Below are positions 25,901 to 33,388 of a stretch of 64,000 nucleotides of DNA, one piece after another (positions within the stretch are counted from its first letter, which is position 1; each line of letters opens with the position of its first letter). The notes beneath the pieces were generated by a model. It was given only the letters and a program-made list of their open reading frames with translations. It did not search any database and was not told the origin of the DNA. The position numbers were made by a program, and so were the translations under genes. Source of the DNA: Lytechinus variegatus (Eukaryota; Echinodermata; Echinoidea; Temnopleuroida; Toxopneustidae). The stretch spans positions 41,061,180-41,125,179 of the forward strand of contig NC_054740.1 of the NCBI RefSeq assembly GCF_018143015.1. The letters are read 5' to 3'.

Positions 25901-26620
25901 GCGGATTGACTGCTGTTTGCAGGAGTACCTGCGTAAGTTGACAAAGCAAGCAATGGGGCGATGACAAATGTTGATGAGGCACCCCAAAGGGATAATATTG
26001 AAAGCATCCCTCAAATTTTTATATCGCGGGTAATGCTAAGTTTTGCATGAAATTTGTTCCATGACATTTGCTCTGGCGACATTTGCTCCGCTGTCAATTC
26101 CACATGCTAATGGAATGACCAACTTCATCCCTGGATTAAACACCATACCCTACCCTAAACCTAACATAAAACTCTATTGCAACCCTAACCTATATCTTAG
26201 ATGATTGAATAAAGCCTGGAGCAGTTGTCGCCGGAGCAAATGTCGTGTCACCATGAAATTGATGCCTGAAATTTCACTCACACTTGTATTTTCTCTCTTT
26301 ATTTCCTCACCTGTAGCATATGGTGCACGAGCTTTCTCTGCCTAAGCACTTTCTCTCTGGAATAATTTGCCATTAAATTTAAGAATTATACAATCACTGG
26401 AGACCTTCAAATCCAAACTGAAATCTTATCTTTTCTAACAGTATTAGTTATTGGCACTTTGACACTCATCCAAACTTTCTCATTCTTTCTTTTCTTGTGC
26501 GCCTCGGAATAGAATATTTCTAGATAGATGGCGCTATATAAATGCCTATTATTATTATTACCTGCAGAGCAACCCAAGAAGTTATCAGAGATTACGCAAA
26601 GATGGCTGCCTGTCCGATGA
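4810..26620 (+). CDS. NDUFC2: NDUFC2, complex I subunit C2 (B14.5b), three coding exons
   Basis: The coding exons are 4810-4945, 25084-25224 and 26568-26620: 330 bases including TGA, 109 residues, against about 119 in human. NDUFC2 is an accessory subunit in the membrane arm of mitochondrial NADH:ubiquinone oxidoreductase. Recognition rests on two hydrophobic segments (about residues 20-38 and 51-67), GGHRH at 46-50 (human AGLHRQ region), HPEDF at 86-90, which is identical in human, and a C-terminal EQPKKLSEITQRWLPVR that aligns with the human end EEDKKTYGEIFEKFHPIR. Both introns are phase 1 with GT-AG ends. The ATG lies in CAAGATGGC, a YY1-like start context. Intron 1 is about 20.1 kb and intron 2 is 1343 bases. 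Candidate AATAAA polyadenylation signals lie about 1.1 kb downstream (near 27681 and 27709). Confidence 0.93.
5121..5225. repeat. ACCCG-rich repeat end, inverted partner at 10110-10230
   Basis: TTCTGAATAATGTTGTAACC followed by many AACCCG words occurs here. The reverse complement of the same string with a similar ACCCG-rich run occurs at about 10110-10230. The two ends face inward. They may be the termini of one nested element or of two separate elements. Confidence 0.45.
5430..5625 (-). pseudogene. First-exon-like segment, copy 1 (decayed)
   Basis: On the - strand this aligns with the copies at 11950-12110 and 17321-17520: a block with GGCCAAAA, then CCTAAC, then CTATGGCGACA. From the ATG at about 5521 it reads MATDFAAEVEQVPDKKASIP in an open frame of about 54 codons, but the upstream frame seen in the other copies is lost. 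The source gene is not recognised. It is in reverse orientation inside NDUFC2 intron 1. Confidence 0.4.
6440..6545. repeat. CTTT/CCCT microsatellite
   Basis: The run is composed of CTTT units, then CCCT units, then CTTC units. It creates long artefactual open frames on both strands that are not genes. Confidence 0.9.
6660..7510. repeat. Degenerate minisatellite, unit about 60-75 bases
   Basis: Repeats of GTCTCGCGTAAAATTTGGC followed by a C run, an A run and then AATGGTTTTAA return many times with decay. A shorter copy of the array lies at 19490-19790 in the same intron. A fragment of the SINE family seen whole at 61890-62130 is embedded at about 7185-7260. Confidence 0.7.
7740..8193. repeat. 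Duplicated intronic block, copy 1
   Basis: This matches 19975-20426 in the same orientation at roughly 90 percent by eye. It includes an 84-base stretch (about 7894-7977) that is identical in both copies and ends in GAAAT|GTAAGTTTAAT. The similarity stops abruptly after CTAGGAGTG (8193 here, 20426 in copy 2). A short hairpin (GAGGTCCA with TGGACCTC) is present in both. Confidence 0.8.
8861..8956. repeat. Near-perfect 39-bp inverted repeat (foldback)
   Basis: The arms 8861-8899 and 8918-8956 match at 38 of 39 positions, starting GCTCAACCATACCTCGAGG. The spacer is 18 bases. A second, outer inverted pair (about 8651-8674 and 9832-9855, AAACTCGATGTT then AGTTTCCCGTC) encloses it, so the two may be layers of one composite element of about 1.2 kb. 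Confidence 0.85.
10695..10721. repeat. Perfect 27-bp palindrome
   Basis: TGCGAGGTTAGTA and its exact reverse complement flank a single A. It sits close to the left end of the 1.02 kb insertion. Confidence 0.9.
11202..11424. repeat. Foldback element with arms of about 98 bp
   Basis: The left arm runs from GGCACTTAAGAACCAAG to GTGTTCAATACA and the right arm is its reverse complement with only a few differences. The loop is about 26 bases and contains GCATGCATGC. It is non-coding and lies inside the insertion at 10682-11705. Confidence 0.85.
11950..12115 (-). pseudogene. First-exon-like segment, copy 2 (broken)
   Basis: On the - strand an ATG opens MPNDFSAALTTIVKSAPFIN and then reaches a stop after KDG, where the copy at 17321-17520 continues. 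The upstream block CGCCTTGA..CAGGCCAAAATG is shared with that copy. The segment is non-functional as a coding exon here. Confidence 0.5.
12680..13165. mobile_element. About 480-bp interspersed repeat, copy 1
   Basis: This matches 17918-18440 along its length (AAAGGGGA start, GAGCTGTTGCTCTAT, AGGCCTACGTCGTCAC, TTTTCATAATAAA) and ends in TCATCATC repeats in both. No coding capacity is seen. It looks like a non-autonomous DNA element. Confidence 0.7.
13234..13503. repeat. Direct repeat flanking a palindrome
   Basis: About 60 bases beginning TTTTTACACTGACAGTTTCC occur at 13234-13298 and again at 13442-13503. Between them lies a perfect 27-base palindrome at 13333-13359 (GAACAAGGTTATA, T, TATAACCTTGTTC). 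Sequences outside the palindrome match the flanks of a longer element at about 22440-23170. Confidence 0.75.
13683..16303 (+). repeat. Seven dispersed copies of CGTGAGTGACACGACA
   Basis: Copies start at 13683 (variant GACATGGCAA), 13851, 14036, 14059, 16104, 16121 (first base changed) and 16287, all in the same orientation. Two pairs are spaced 17-23 bases apart; the rest lie in unrelated sequence. No exon or transposase is recognised between them (14076-16103), only unconvincing open frames around 14545-14968 and 15406-15789. Confidence 0.75.
17036..17157 (-). repeat. Inverted partner of 20562-20715
   Basis: The reverse complement reads GTCTGTGCCCAGATGTCAG, then GTAAGTGCATAATTT, and on to GTGAGTATGGTCAATTACA. 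This matches 20562-20715 except that the latter has 40 extra bases (20580-20619) placed exactly before GTAAGT. Both are inside NDUFC2 intron 1. Confidence 0.75.
17321..17520 (-). pseudogene. First-exon-like segment, copy 3 (best preserved)
   Basis: On the - strand an ATG at 17481 opens 48 codons, MPNNFSAALTTLVRGAPFIN then KDGCTAVYGDKIYREYF and so on, to a stop at 17337-17335. A consensus donor GTGAGT follows at 17326-17321. The conserved sequence upstream of the ATG is shared with the copies at 5430-5625 and 11950-12115. This looks like a copied promoter plus first exon. The stop just before the donor suggests a dead copy, or a frame I cannot assign. The source gene is not recognised. Confidence 0.45.
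17918..18440. mobile_element. About 520-bp interspersed repeat, copy 2
   Basis: Second member of the family at 12680-13165, beginning TTAAAGGGGAATTTCACC and running into a TCATCATC microsatellite (about 18440-18555). Confidence 0.7.
19490..20426. repeat. Duplicated intronic block, copy 2
   Basis: This holds a shortened version of the 6660-7510 minisatellite followed by the block matching 7740-8193. The two copies lie in direct orientation about 12.2 kb apart in the same intron. The 84-base identical stretch is at about 20126-20209. Confidence 0.8.
20426..20570. mobile_element. 145-bp foldback element (MITE-like)
   Basis: The arms of about 65-70 bases start GGGCACAG(C/A)CTGGAACCT and meet around a short loop near 20495-20505. 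It begins exactly where the duplicated block ends (20426), so an insertion may have set that boundary. Confidence 0.75.
20769..22368. mobile_element. 1.6 kb TIR element filled with DR1-like repeats
   Basis: The terminal inverted repeats are about 180 bases long (20769-20945 and 22195-22368), beginning TAGCCTGGAGGCGTCTGGGG. Between them are about seven tandem units of roughly 150-170 bases. Each unit carries AATTACCATCATAACTTT, CTAGTTCAT(A/G)AAACTTGGACAT, and a pair of AGGTCA words. Exact AAGGTCAAAGGTCA lies at 21279-21292, 21594-21607, 21757-21770 and 21910-21923, and a one-base variant near 21440. No transposase is visible. Confidence 0.8.
22440..23170. mobile_element. Probable non-autonomous element related to 13310-13400
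   Basis: The left flank ATTCAATGAACAAGGTTAT and the right flank ACCTTGTTCTCAGTTACAT match the two halves of the short palindromic copy at 13321-13370. Short inward-facing ends GGTGTCTG occur near 22480 and 23165. The interior has no gene. Confidence 0.5.
23398..23505. repeat. Inverted repeat, arms about 37 bp
   Basis: The arms 23398-23435 and 23469-23505 (CCGAGGTTGAGATCAAATAT and its reverse complement) enclose about 33 bases. Confidence 0.8.
23799..24285. mobile_element. TTAA-bounded MITE with long imperfect inverted repeats
   Basis: Starts TTAAAGGACAAGTCTACC and ends GGTTGGACTTGAACTTTAA. The halves are imperfect inverted repeats containing TCATCAAAATTAGATGT and its partner. It belongs to the same family as 38880-39484, with half copies at 2935-3013 and about 30585-30766. 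The TTAA ends suggest piggyBac-like mobilisation, which is inference. Confidence 0.75.
24652..25062 (+). repeat. CT-rich minisatellite adjoining the NDUFC2 exon 2 acceptor
   Basis: About nine units of roughly 44-52 bases: CTCATTTCC, TTTTCATCTCTATCTCCC, TCATCTGTCTGTCTGT. The array ends about 20 bases before the acceptor AG at 25082-25083, so it supplies the polypyrimidine tract of a 20 kb intron. It opens long frames in all three + frames, which are artefacts. Confidence 0.9.
25084..25224 (+). CDS. NDUFC2: NDUFC2 coding exon 2
   Basis: Encodes the rest of codon 46 to the first base of codon 93: the second membrane segment (IAASVIGGVIGYFIGRF) and the conserved HPEDF. The acceptor is CAG at 25081-25083, immediately after a long CT-rich minisatellite. 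The donor is AAAG|GTTAAT at 25225. A TTAAAGGG-ended repeat begins about 24 bases after the donor. Confidence 0.93.
25249..25748. mobile_element. TTAAAGGG-ended MITE in NDUFC2 intron 2
   Basis: Begins TTAAAGGGAGTACCCAAGG and ends near TCCAGAGTACC. The interior has the paired motifs GGGGATGTGACATCA and TGAATATGCAATGA typical of the relatives at 29234-29721 and 32329-32902. It starts only about 24 bases after the exon 2 donor. Confidence 0.6.
26046..26260. mobile_element. 215-bp inverted-repeat element with CCCTAACC-like core
   Basis: The ends are inverted copies of CATGACATTTGCTC(T/C)GGCGACA. The core has ACCCTACCCTAAACC-type runs. It is non-coding and lies in NDUFC2 intron 2. Confidence 0.65.
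26310..26560 (+). mobile_element. 3' end of a CR1/L2-like LINE, directly before NDUFC2 exon 3
   Basis: Translation gives AYGARAFSA, one stop, then LSLWNNLPLNLR and SLETFKSKLKSYLF, the usual C terminus of such reverse transcriptases. The 3' UTR follows, ending GGCGCTATATAAATGCC with ATT repeats to 26560. The tail stops seven bases before the exon 3 acceptor AG. The SINE at 1352-1661 has the same tail. Confidence 0.85.
26568..26620 (+). CDS. NDUFC2: NDUFC2 coding exon 3 with stop
   Basis: The acceptor CTGCAG ends at 26567. The exon completes codon 93 (GAG) and encodes QPKKLSEITQRWLPVR then TGA (26618-26620). It is too short to stand out as an ORF; it was found by phase and by its similarity to the human C terminus. 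Its acceptor lies directly after the ATT tail of a LINE 3' end. Confidence 0.9.
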
Positions 26621-27371
26621 GTCATTCTCCTGGGAGATCTATTGTGTGGATGCCATTGTGTTGTAAATAACTATTGATATAAGAAGATGTAGCCTCTAAA
26701 ATGTGTCTGACTTGACATGCTCTTGAGAGGAAAATGGAGTACATAAGGCCCACCTTATCAACATGGATATGGATGCCCATGTGTCCTCTGCATCAATGGT
26801 GCATTTTGGTGTATACATGCATTTCATTGTGACACAAGTACTTATAATCCTTCACATTCTTTGAAAAGACTGATAAGTTTGATCAAAATGGAATAACATT
26901 GCTGATTATTGCTTCCCTCACTGTAGTAGTGAATATAAGGGATGTTGCAAGAAAATATTTGCAATCAATTGCAAACTTCTGTTGCAATGTTATGATCGAT
27001 AGATCAATTTAGCTGTACAAAATCAGTTTACACACCTTTGCCAGAAGCAGATCAGCAATAGAAAATCTAAAATTAATTGCAAGACCTAATGATTGATTTG
27101 AGATTGAGAACCCTTTAATAGATTTGCAATTGATCTCTAATTTCTTGCAATGCCCCAAAAGTCCTTATCAGCTGTACCTTTTCTTCTCTTGACCTTGGTC
27201 TTGAAACACTTTTCAGTCTCAAACATTCATGAAATCAATACCAGCGCATCGCTGATAGAGCTCACCATCCATGAATTGGAAGGCATTACATTTGGTGAAC
27301 CCCCCTCTCTCTCTCAGAAGGGCAGAGCATTTTCTGACCCCCCTTTTTTTTCCTGTTAAAGGTGACCATCT

Positions 27372-27498
27372 GGGTCCGGTAACACAAATGTTAGCAATTA
27401 ATCATATGCTTGATTTTCATGATTAATTGTACATTGTACTCCATGCAGTTAATCGTTAAAATTTCTACGATGATTGCTTAGCTTTGTGATACGGACCC
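27372..27498. mobile_element. 127-bp MITE, family with ...AACACAAA ends, copy 1
   Basis: The ends are GGGTCCGGTAACACAAA and the inverse GTGATACGGACCC. It belongs to the same family as 30941-31074 and 32935-33068, all between the NDUFC2 and CCDC169 stop codons. Confidence 0.65.
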
Positions 27499-27952
27499 TT
27501 GGTGTATTAACACACTGTTTATTTTCTTCTTTTCTCTTGCTATCGTAGAATTTAAATGGGAACAGCCCTGTTACAGTACACAATGAATTGTTATAAGCTT
27601 TGAATTTCACAAACAGTGAGTTGAAATATTAGCTACTGCAATGTGGTATTTGATAGGCAGAGCAAAATCGCATTATCAGTAATAAAACAATTTGTGGAAA
27701 TCGCCCAGAAATAAAACCCAAGAATACCATATGTCCATTTCCATGAATGTTGTAGAGAACCCAATATGCACAGAAGAGATAAAGGAGAACAAAAAATCAA
27801 TTTGTATAATTTCTGTGGTTGCTTGCGAAAGGCAAGGTCGTGTTGGTTGGAATTAACCTTATGCTCTCAAGACATGTGATACAGAACATTAAATTTATTT
27901 ACTTGAATGAGAATATGGTAGTTTAGAAATATATTTTGTTTGGTTTGGTTCA

Positions 27953-28052
27953 TGGGTGTCAGCGCAGAAGATCTTCTTTTTTTTTGGGGGGGGGCGATGT
28001 AACAATAGATGCCCCCCCCCATGAATAAAAGGATAATCCTCTGCGCTGATCC
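27953..28052. mobile_element. About 100-bp foldback MITE
   Basis: Inverted ends GGGTGTCAGCGCAGA and TCTGCGCTGATCCC surround runs of G and C. It is non-coding. Confidence 0.6.
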
Positions 28053-28811
28053 CTTAAAAGTAAGACTGAGGTAGTACTGGCACTGGTGTTCGTTGAAAAG
28101 GATAAAAGAGAGACAGGGTGGCGGGAGTCAGGGGGGTCGGTCAGTTTTGTCATGTTTAAGATCAGGGGCCCCTTGTCATGAATACTTATCACTACCATAA
28201 CTTCGCCCATGAAAATCTTGATTTGGATTGGCTGCCATGGCCTTTTACCTTGGATGTTGAACAAAGTACTTTATAAAAGGGCCCTGGGGCCTGTTGCACA
28301 GAGTTGAAAAAAGAGCTAGTCCTTAATATGTGCATTTCATTCAAGTTGATTTCTGGATTTGTGATTGGTCAACTCATAACTCTACAACACGCCCCTGATC
28401 TGGCATTACGAGTCGTAATAGTTCAAACAGTTTGAGGTCAAGACAAAGACATTGACACACAAAAAATGCAGAATAACAAATTTCAGGGATAGTATTTTTA
28501 TTCCAACTATAGAAATATAAACAAATTGTGGTACAAGTTATTTGTTGAGAATCGAGAGTGGATTTCTGAGGAGCATTTCGTGAAACAAATAGTACAGGAT
28601 TTTCACTGACTATTCGTTATAAGCTACTGAAATCCTTGCATCTGATTGGCTCAGGACAAAACTGTCTGTAGAAATAATTAACAAGATGCTCCTTTAAATA
28701 TTCCGACTCTGAACAAAACTGGGTACAGTGTAGTTTTAAGTATGGTGTTGGTTCTGATTGCATTGTTGATTCTTACTCTAACACCAAATGTGGGTTTATG
28801 ATAATAACACA

Positions 28812-29094
28812 TTGGCCCGAATTCACAAAGGTGGTTTTTAAAACCCAAGGTTGAGTCCATGGTTTATGCAGATTCTCTGTATAAATTATTTTTACTTTAG
28901 CGCGTATCGGGCATGTGTATGAAAAATGTCCAATGCTGATGCGCGCTTTTGTCACAGTGCGACAAAATTGCGCATCAGCATTGGACATTTTTGGTACATG
29001 CTAAATTAAGCGTAATTTATACAGGAAATCTGCATAAACCATGGATTCAGCCTTGGGTTTTCAAAACTACATATACCTTTGTGAATTCAGGCCA
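28812..29094. mobile_element. 283-bp foldback element
   Basis: The ends are GGCCCGAATTCACAAAGG and its inverse. The arms are about 130 bases and include CCATGGTTTATGCAGAT and ATGTCCAATGCTGATGCG on both sides of a short loop near 28945-28965. Confidence 0.8.
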
Positions 29095-29233
29095 TTGTGG
29101 TTAGCTCAACATTTTGTGCGTTGTGTAGGTGCAGTGACTTAGGACCTCAATTGCATATTTCATGTTGGTGCTGTGTTTGGTGTTTGCCTGGTGTTAGTTA
29201 CCATAACATCATTCTTGAAATCACCCAGTGTGT

Positions 29234-29721
29234 GAAAGGGGTACATCAGGCTGAACATTATGATCTAAACATTTAGAGTAAATTCAGATAAACAAAAGAC
29301 TGAAAACTTCATTAAAATTGGATGAGGAAGTAGTCATATTCCAAAGTTTTGCCTTATTTTGGTACAACTGTTATATGCTAAAATGTGCAATAAGCAAGCT
29401 GATGTCATAATCGTCTGCCAATCAGTTGTTTTGTTTGATTTTATTATTTATTCAAATTTTGTACTCTAAGAATATGAAAATAGGAAGGACTTCTGATTTA
29501 CTGTGAAAGATGATCATTGCTGAAACTATATGAAGGGAGACATGTTTTACACACATGTTTGTATGAAATGATTATGATTTCAGGTAATAAAGTATACGTG
29601 ACAGACTACCTTATTTATATTTTTTATGAAACTTTCAGCATTTTGCTCATTGAATTTTACTCTATTTATTTGAGATATTATTTTCAGCCTGGAGTACTCG
29701 TACATACATGAACCCTTTTAA
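29234..29721. mobile_element. TTAAAGGG-type MITE
   Basis: The ends are AAAGGGGTACATCAGGCTG and CAGCCTGGAGTAC..CCCTTTTAA. The interior resembles 25249-25748 and 32329-32902. No gene is seen from 29722 to 30940 apart from a half MITE at about 30585-30766 and a long G run near 30159. Confidence 0.6.
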
Positions 29722-30940
29722 GACTAAATATTGTACGTATTATACACATACATAGATAGCTATTGCACTTCAATTTCATATAGTAATATATTCTACACAC
29801 AATTGCATCTTCAAATATACATCTTATATCTATAGGCATTCATCATTTCTAGATTATTGTGTCTTAAATAACTTGAGATTTTACGAAATTTGTATACTCA
29901 TGACCAATTTACATGCAATCACTTACAGGTTGAGCAGCATATTTTGTGGAATGACTGGTTTAATCCTCCCTAATCTCTTCAAGACTTCACAATACATGAA
30001 ATTCATGTTCTTGCATTTTAAATAGGACTTCTTCAACCAAATTATTGAGTATAATTGTTCAACATTAACTTATACATCATTTTTCAAGTCCTGACGAAAT
30101 TATATAACCTACAGGTAAATTACAGCTACAGACATGGCTGTGCTTGTACATGTATGTGGCGGGGGGGGGGGGGGGGGCTCATGCCCCAGAAATTAAAAAA
30201 AATGCTCAGTTAGCATATTCCACATTCTTACAAAAAACGCACACATTGTAAGTACCAGATCCCACACCTTCAATATAAAGATTTTAAAAAGATGCCCTTT
30301 TATATGTACATTAATGTATTTTAAATAGTTTATCCTATAGGAAACTATTCATACAAGTACCTACTTGTACAGTCCTACAGTCATGGCAACAGATTCTGGG
30401 AATACTTAATTGCCAATAGTATTTGTTTCCAATACTTAAGGGTAGGGTTTCACACGCCAATACTTGTTAAGGGGTGCATTTTCAGAATATGGAAAATACG
30501 TTTTTAGGGTGCTTTCCAAGACCCCATGGTCGCGCATGGTATCCACTCGTCAATGGAAGTGGCCCCTACCGGGATCACAAGCAAAGTCCCGACATTCATA
30601 TAAAAGGGGAAGACCACAACAACAAAAATTTGATTTGTGAAATTGAAATGTCACTACTTTCTTACTTTTACATCCTATTTTGATGACGTTTTCAGTGGTA
30701 AGCTTTTCCCACTTTTCTCTTGTAATCCAGATAAACTATTTGTTGGGGTGGATTTGCCCTTTAAACTTGCTTCATATTTCCAATGAGTTGTAATAGATGA
30801 AGAAATACATACCAAGAATATCACAATTTATACACTGAATTTTACATATATTCTCTTCTACAGAATGTAGTAGTCCTAGATAAACTTTCAATATTTGTGC
30901 CCTATGTTGTTTGAAATCCTTTATCCATGTTCAATGACAC

Positions 30941-31074
30941 CAGGGGCCCATAACACAAAGCTTAGCAATGATCATAGAACTTTTTTCTACGATCGATTCC
31001 ATTGACTACAATATACAACCAATCGTAAAATTAAGCGTACGATCAATCGCTAACCTTTGTGTTTCGCGACCCTG
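30941..31074. mobile_element. 134-bp MITE, copy 2
   Basis: The ends CAGGGGCCCATAACACAAAG and GTGTTTCGCGACCCTG are inverted. The interior has inverted GATC-containing arms (TTAGCAATGATC, GATCAATCGCTAA). Confidence 0.7.
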
Positions 31075-32328
31075 GAGACAGCTTCACATGACAGAGCCCC
31101 CCCTCCCTTCTTTAGGAAAATAAAATGCAACTTGTCTTGCAGTGTTGGTTAATTTACTCTAGCTTTAATGTGATATGTCAAAATAAGCCTTTATTATTCT
31201 GAACTCTGCTAGCATATGCTACATTTATATTCACTGTACAGGTTACACAATTCATCAGGTGTGTATAAATGAAGGCTTCTTCAGAGATGAATATAAATGA
31301 GAAGTAATTGGAAGTATTATCTGACATAAGCTACTTTTTTCACACAAGACATAGCCTACTTATCTACAGCCCGACGATATACCTGTATACAAACTTGCAT
31401 TCATCATTCTAGAAGACATATTACAACTGATAATGATAGGCAGTTATATAGTGCCATCCATGTAGAGATAATATATTATTTACACATGAAAAAAAAGATC
31501 AAATATTTCAGATACAATCATAATTAGTCAATTTCCAATGCCGACACATTCATAGGCAATTATTGAATTATATTTCATGTACTGCACAGACATTGAGATG
31601 TGACTGAGCAACAAATCTAACCCTTGTACATATATGGCATATATTTCATTTGAGGAAAGTAGAAATTTCACTGGAGATATGTAAAAATAGTTAAGGAGGT
31701 TATGAATACATGTTTTCAAAATGTTCCATTTACGGTGCAAATTGTGGCTTGTGCATTGTGACACGAGTTGTGGACAAAATACACTGTAAATGTACAAGAC
31801 CATGCCAGAAAGAGATCACTTTTTGCCCATACTACAGCTTAGACACGTAATTTGCAATGTGATCACAAATCTTGAGAAAATGGATAACTTTGTTCCATTC
31901 TGTTCTGTTCCTTCTTTATCTAGTGGGGGCGGGTGGCAATTTTTATTTATAAAATTCTCTTTTTTGCACCTTTGAATTTTCTGCTTTCTTTATGAGTTGC
32001 TATTACTAGGGTTATAATGGACCAACTTTAATCTCCAAATCAAATATTATTTGCTCGACCCTGAAAAGTAAATCTTTTGGACTGTTTCGCCAAAATAATT
32101 TTCAATGAGATATCATATATTCCTTTCAAATATATTCATGATTTGTGAACCAATAACAATTCTATGAACAATAAACACACAGCAGGTTAATGCATAACAA
32201 TATTTAAAATGCACTATAAAAAATGTTCTCATGGTTTAAAGCTGTCTTTAAACCTTTGACAGGCCAAAGTCGTAATTGGCATAACCTAATGATATACATT
32301 TGGGTGTGTGTTCAGCGACCTTTCATCA

Positions 32329-32902
32329 CTAAAGGGATGGTCCGGACTGAATACATAGAGTAGAATTCACTGAGCAAAATGCTGAAAATTTCATCAAAAG
32401 CGGATAACAAATAAAGTTATTGAAGTTTAAAATTCAGCAATATTTTGTGAAAACAGCTGTCATGAATATTCATTAGGTGGGCTGATGATGTCACATCCCC
32501 ACTTTCCGTTTTCTAATGTCATGACATAAAAATCATAATTTTTTCATTATTTCATACTTGTGTGAATAATATGTCTCCCTTATAATGAAATAAGTTGCAG
32601 CAATAAATATCTAATGCACTAAATCAGTTGTCAATCCAATTTTTCTAGTTCTTGGAGGAAAAATGTGAATAAACCTAATATCATATAATAAAATACAAAA
32701 TAACATGTGGGGATGTGACATCATCAGCCTACCTAATGAATATTCATAACGACTATTTTCACAAAATAATGCTAAACTTTAAAATTCCATAACTTTCTTA
32801 TTTGTTATCCGACTTGGATGAAATTTTTGGCATTTTTTGCTCAATGAATTCTACTCTATGTATTAAGCTATAAATACTTTCAGCCCGGACCATCCCTTTA
32901 AG
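32329..32902. mobile_element. 574-bp MITE with near-perfect terminal repeats
   Basis: Starts CTAAAGGGATGGTCCGG and ends CCGGACCATCCCTTTAAG. The two halves are imperfect inverted copies containing TGATGATGTCACATCCCC and its partner. It is non-coding. 31075-32328 shows no gene. Confidence 0.8.
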
Positions 32903-32934
32903 TACTTGCCTGAGTAAAAGCACTTTTCCAGACT

Positions 32935-33068
32935 AGGGTTCAGTAACATAAAGCTTAGTGATTGACTTTAGGACTGATTTTTTTACAATTGATTGCACTG
33001 ATTATTATGTATGATCGATCATAAAAATCAGTCCCATGATCGATCGCTGCATTTTATGTTACCGGCCC
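32935..33068. mobile_element. 134-bp MITE, copy 3
   Basis: The GGTTCAGTAACATAAAGC end pairs with ATTTTATGTTACCGGCCC. The interior contains ATGATCGATCAT palindromes. It is related to 27372-27498 and 30941-31074. Confidence 0.6.
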
Positions 33069-33294
33069 ATATCTTGCAAAATATGTTTTTCAGCTCTTCT
33101 AAGTCAAATTCTTTGGAACTCAATTTCTGTGGTTGGAAGTGAGTCAATCTAGGCAGAATTATCCATTATATAATTCTGGTTGTGAATACTAACCCAGATT
33201 TCATTGACTTTACGAGGCTTTGCAAGCACTACTTGGTTATGATAATGGGATAGTTGACCCTACTCTTGGTCTTCCCTTCACGTTCATTTCAATC

Positions 33295-33388
33295 TCATGC
33301 TGTGTCCAATTTAGGGAGTTTCTTAACGGCAGCGGTTTTCCTGATTGGCCCTCTCCTTGGATCAATGATCCTCTGATTGTCGGGTACA
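33295..33388 (-). CDS. CCDC169: CCDC169 coding exon 7 with stop
   Basis: The acceptor CCTCTAG is followed by one base completing Asn, then VPDNQRIIDPRRGPIRKTAA and VKKLPKLDTA, then TGA at 33297-33295. The RRGPIRK block matches human KRGPVKK. Confidence 0.85.

Noticed and set aside
26046-26260. Interstitial telomere repeat
   Set aside because: The CCCTAACC-like run is short and irregular and sits inside a small inverted-repeat element.
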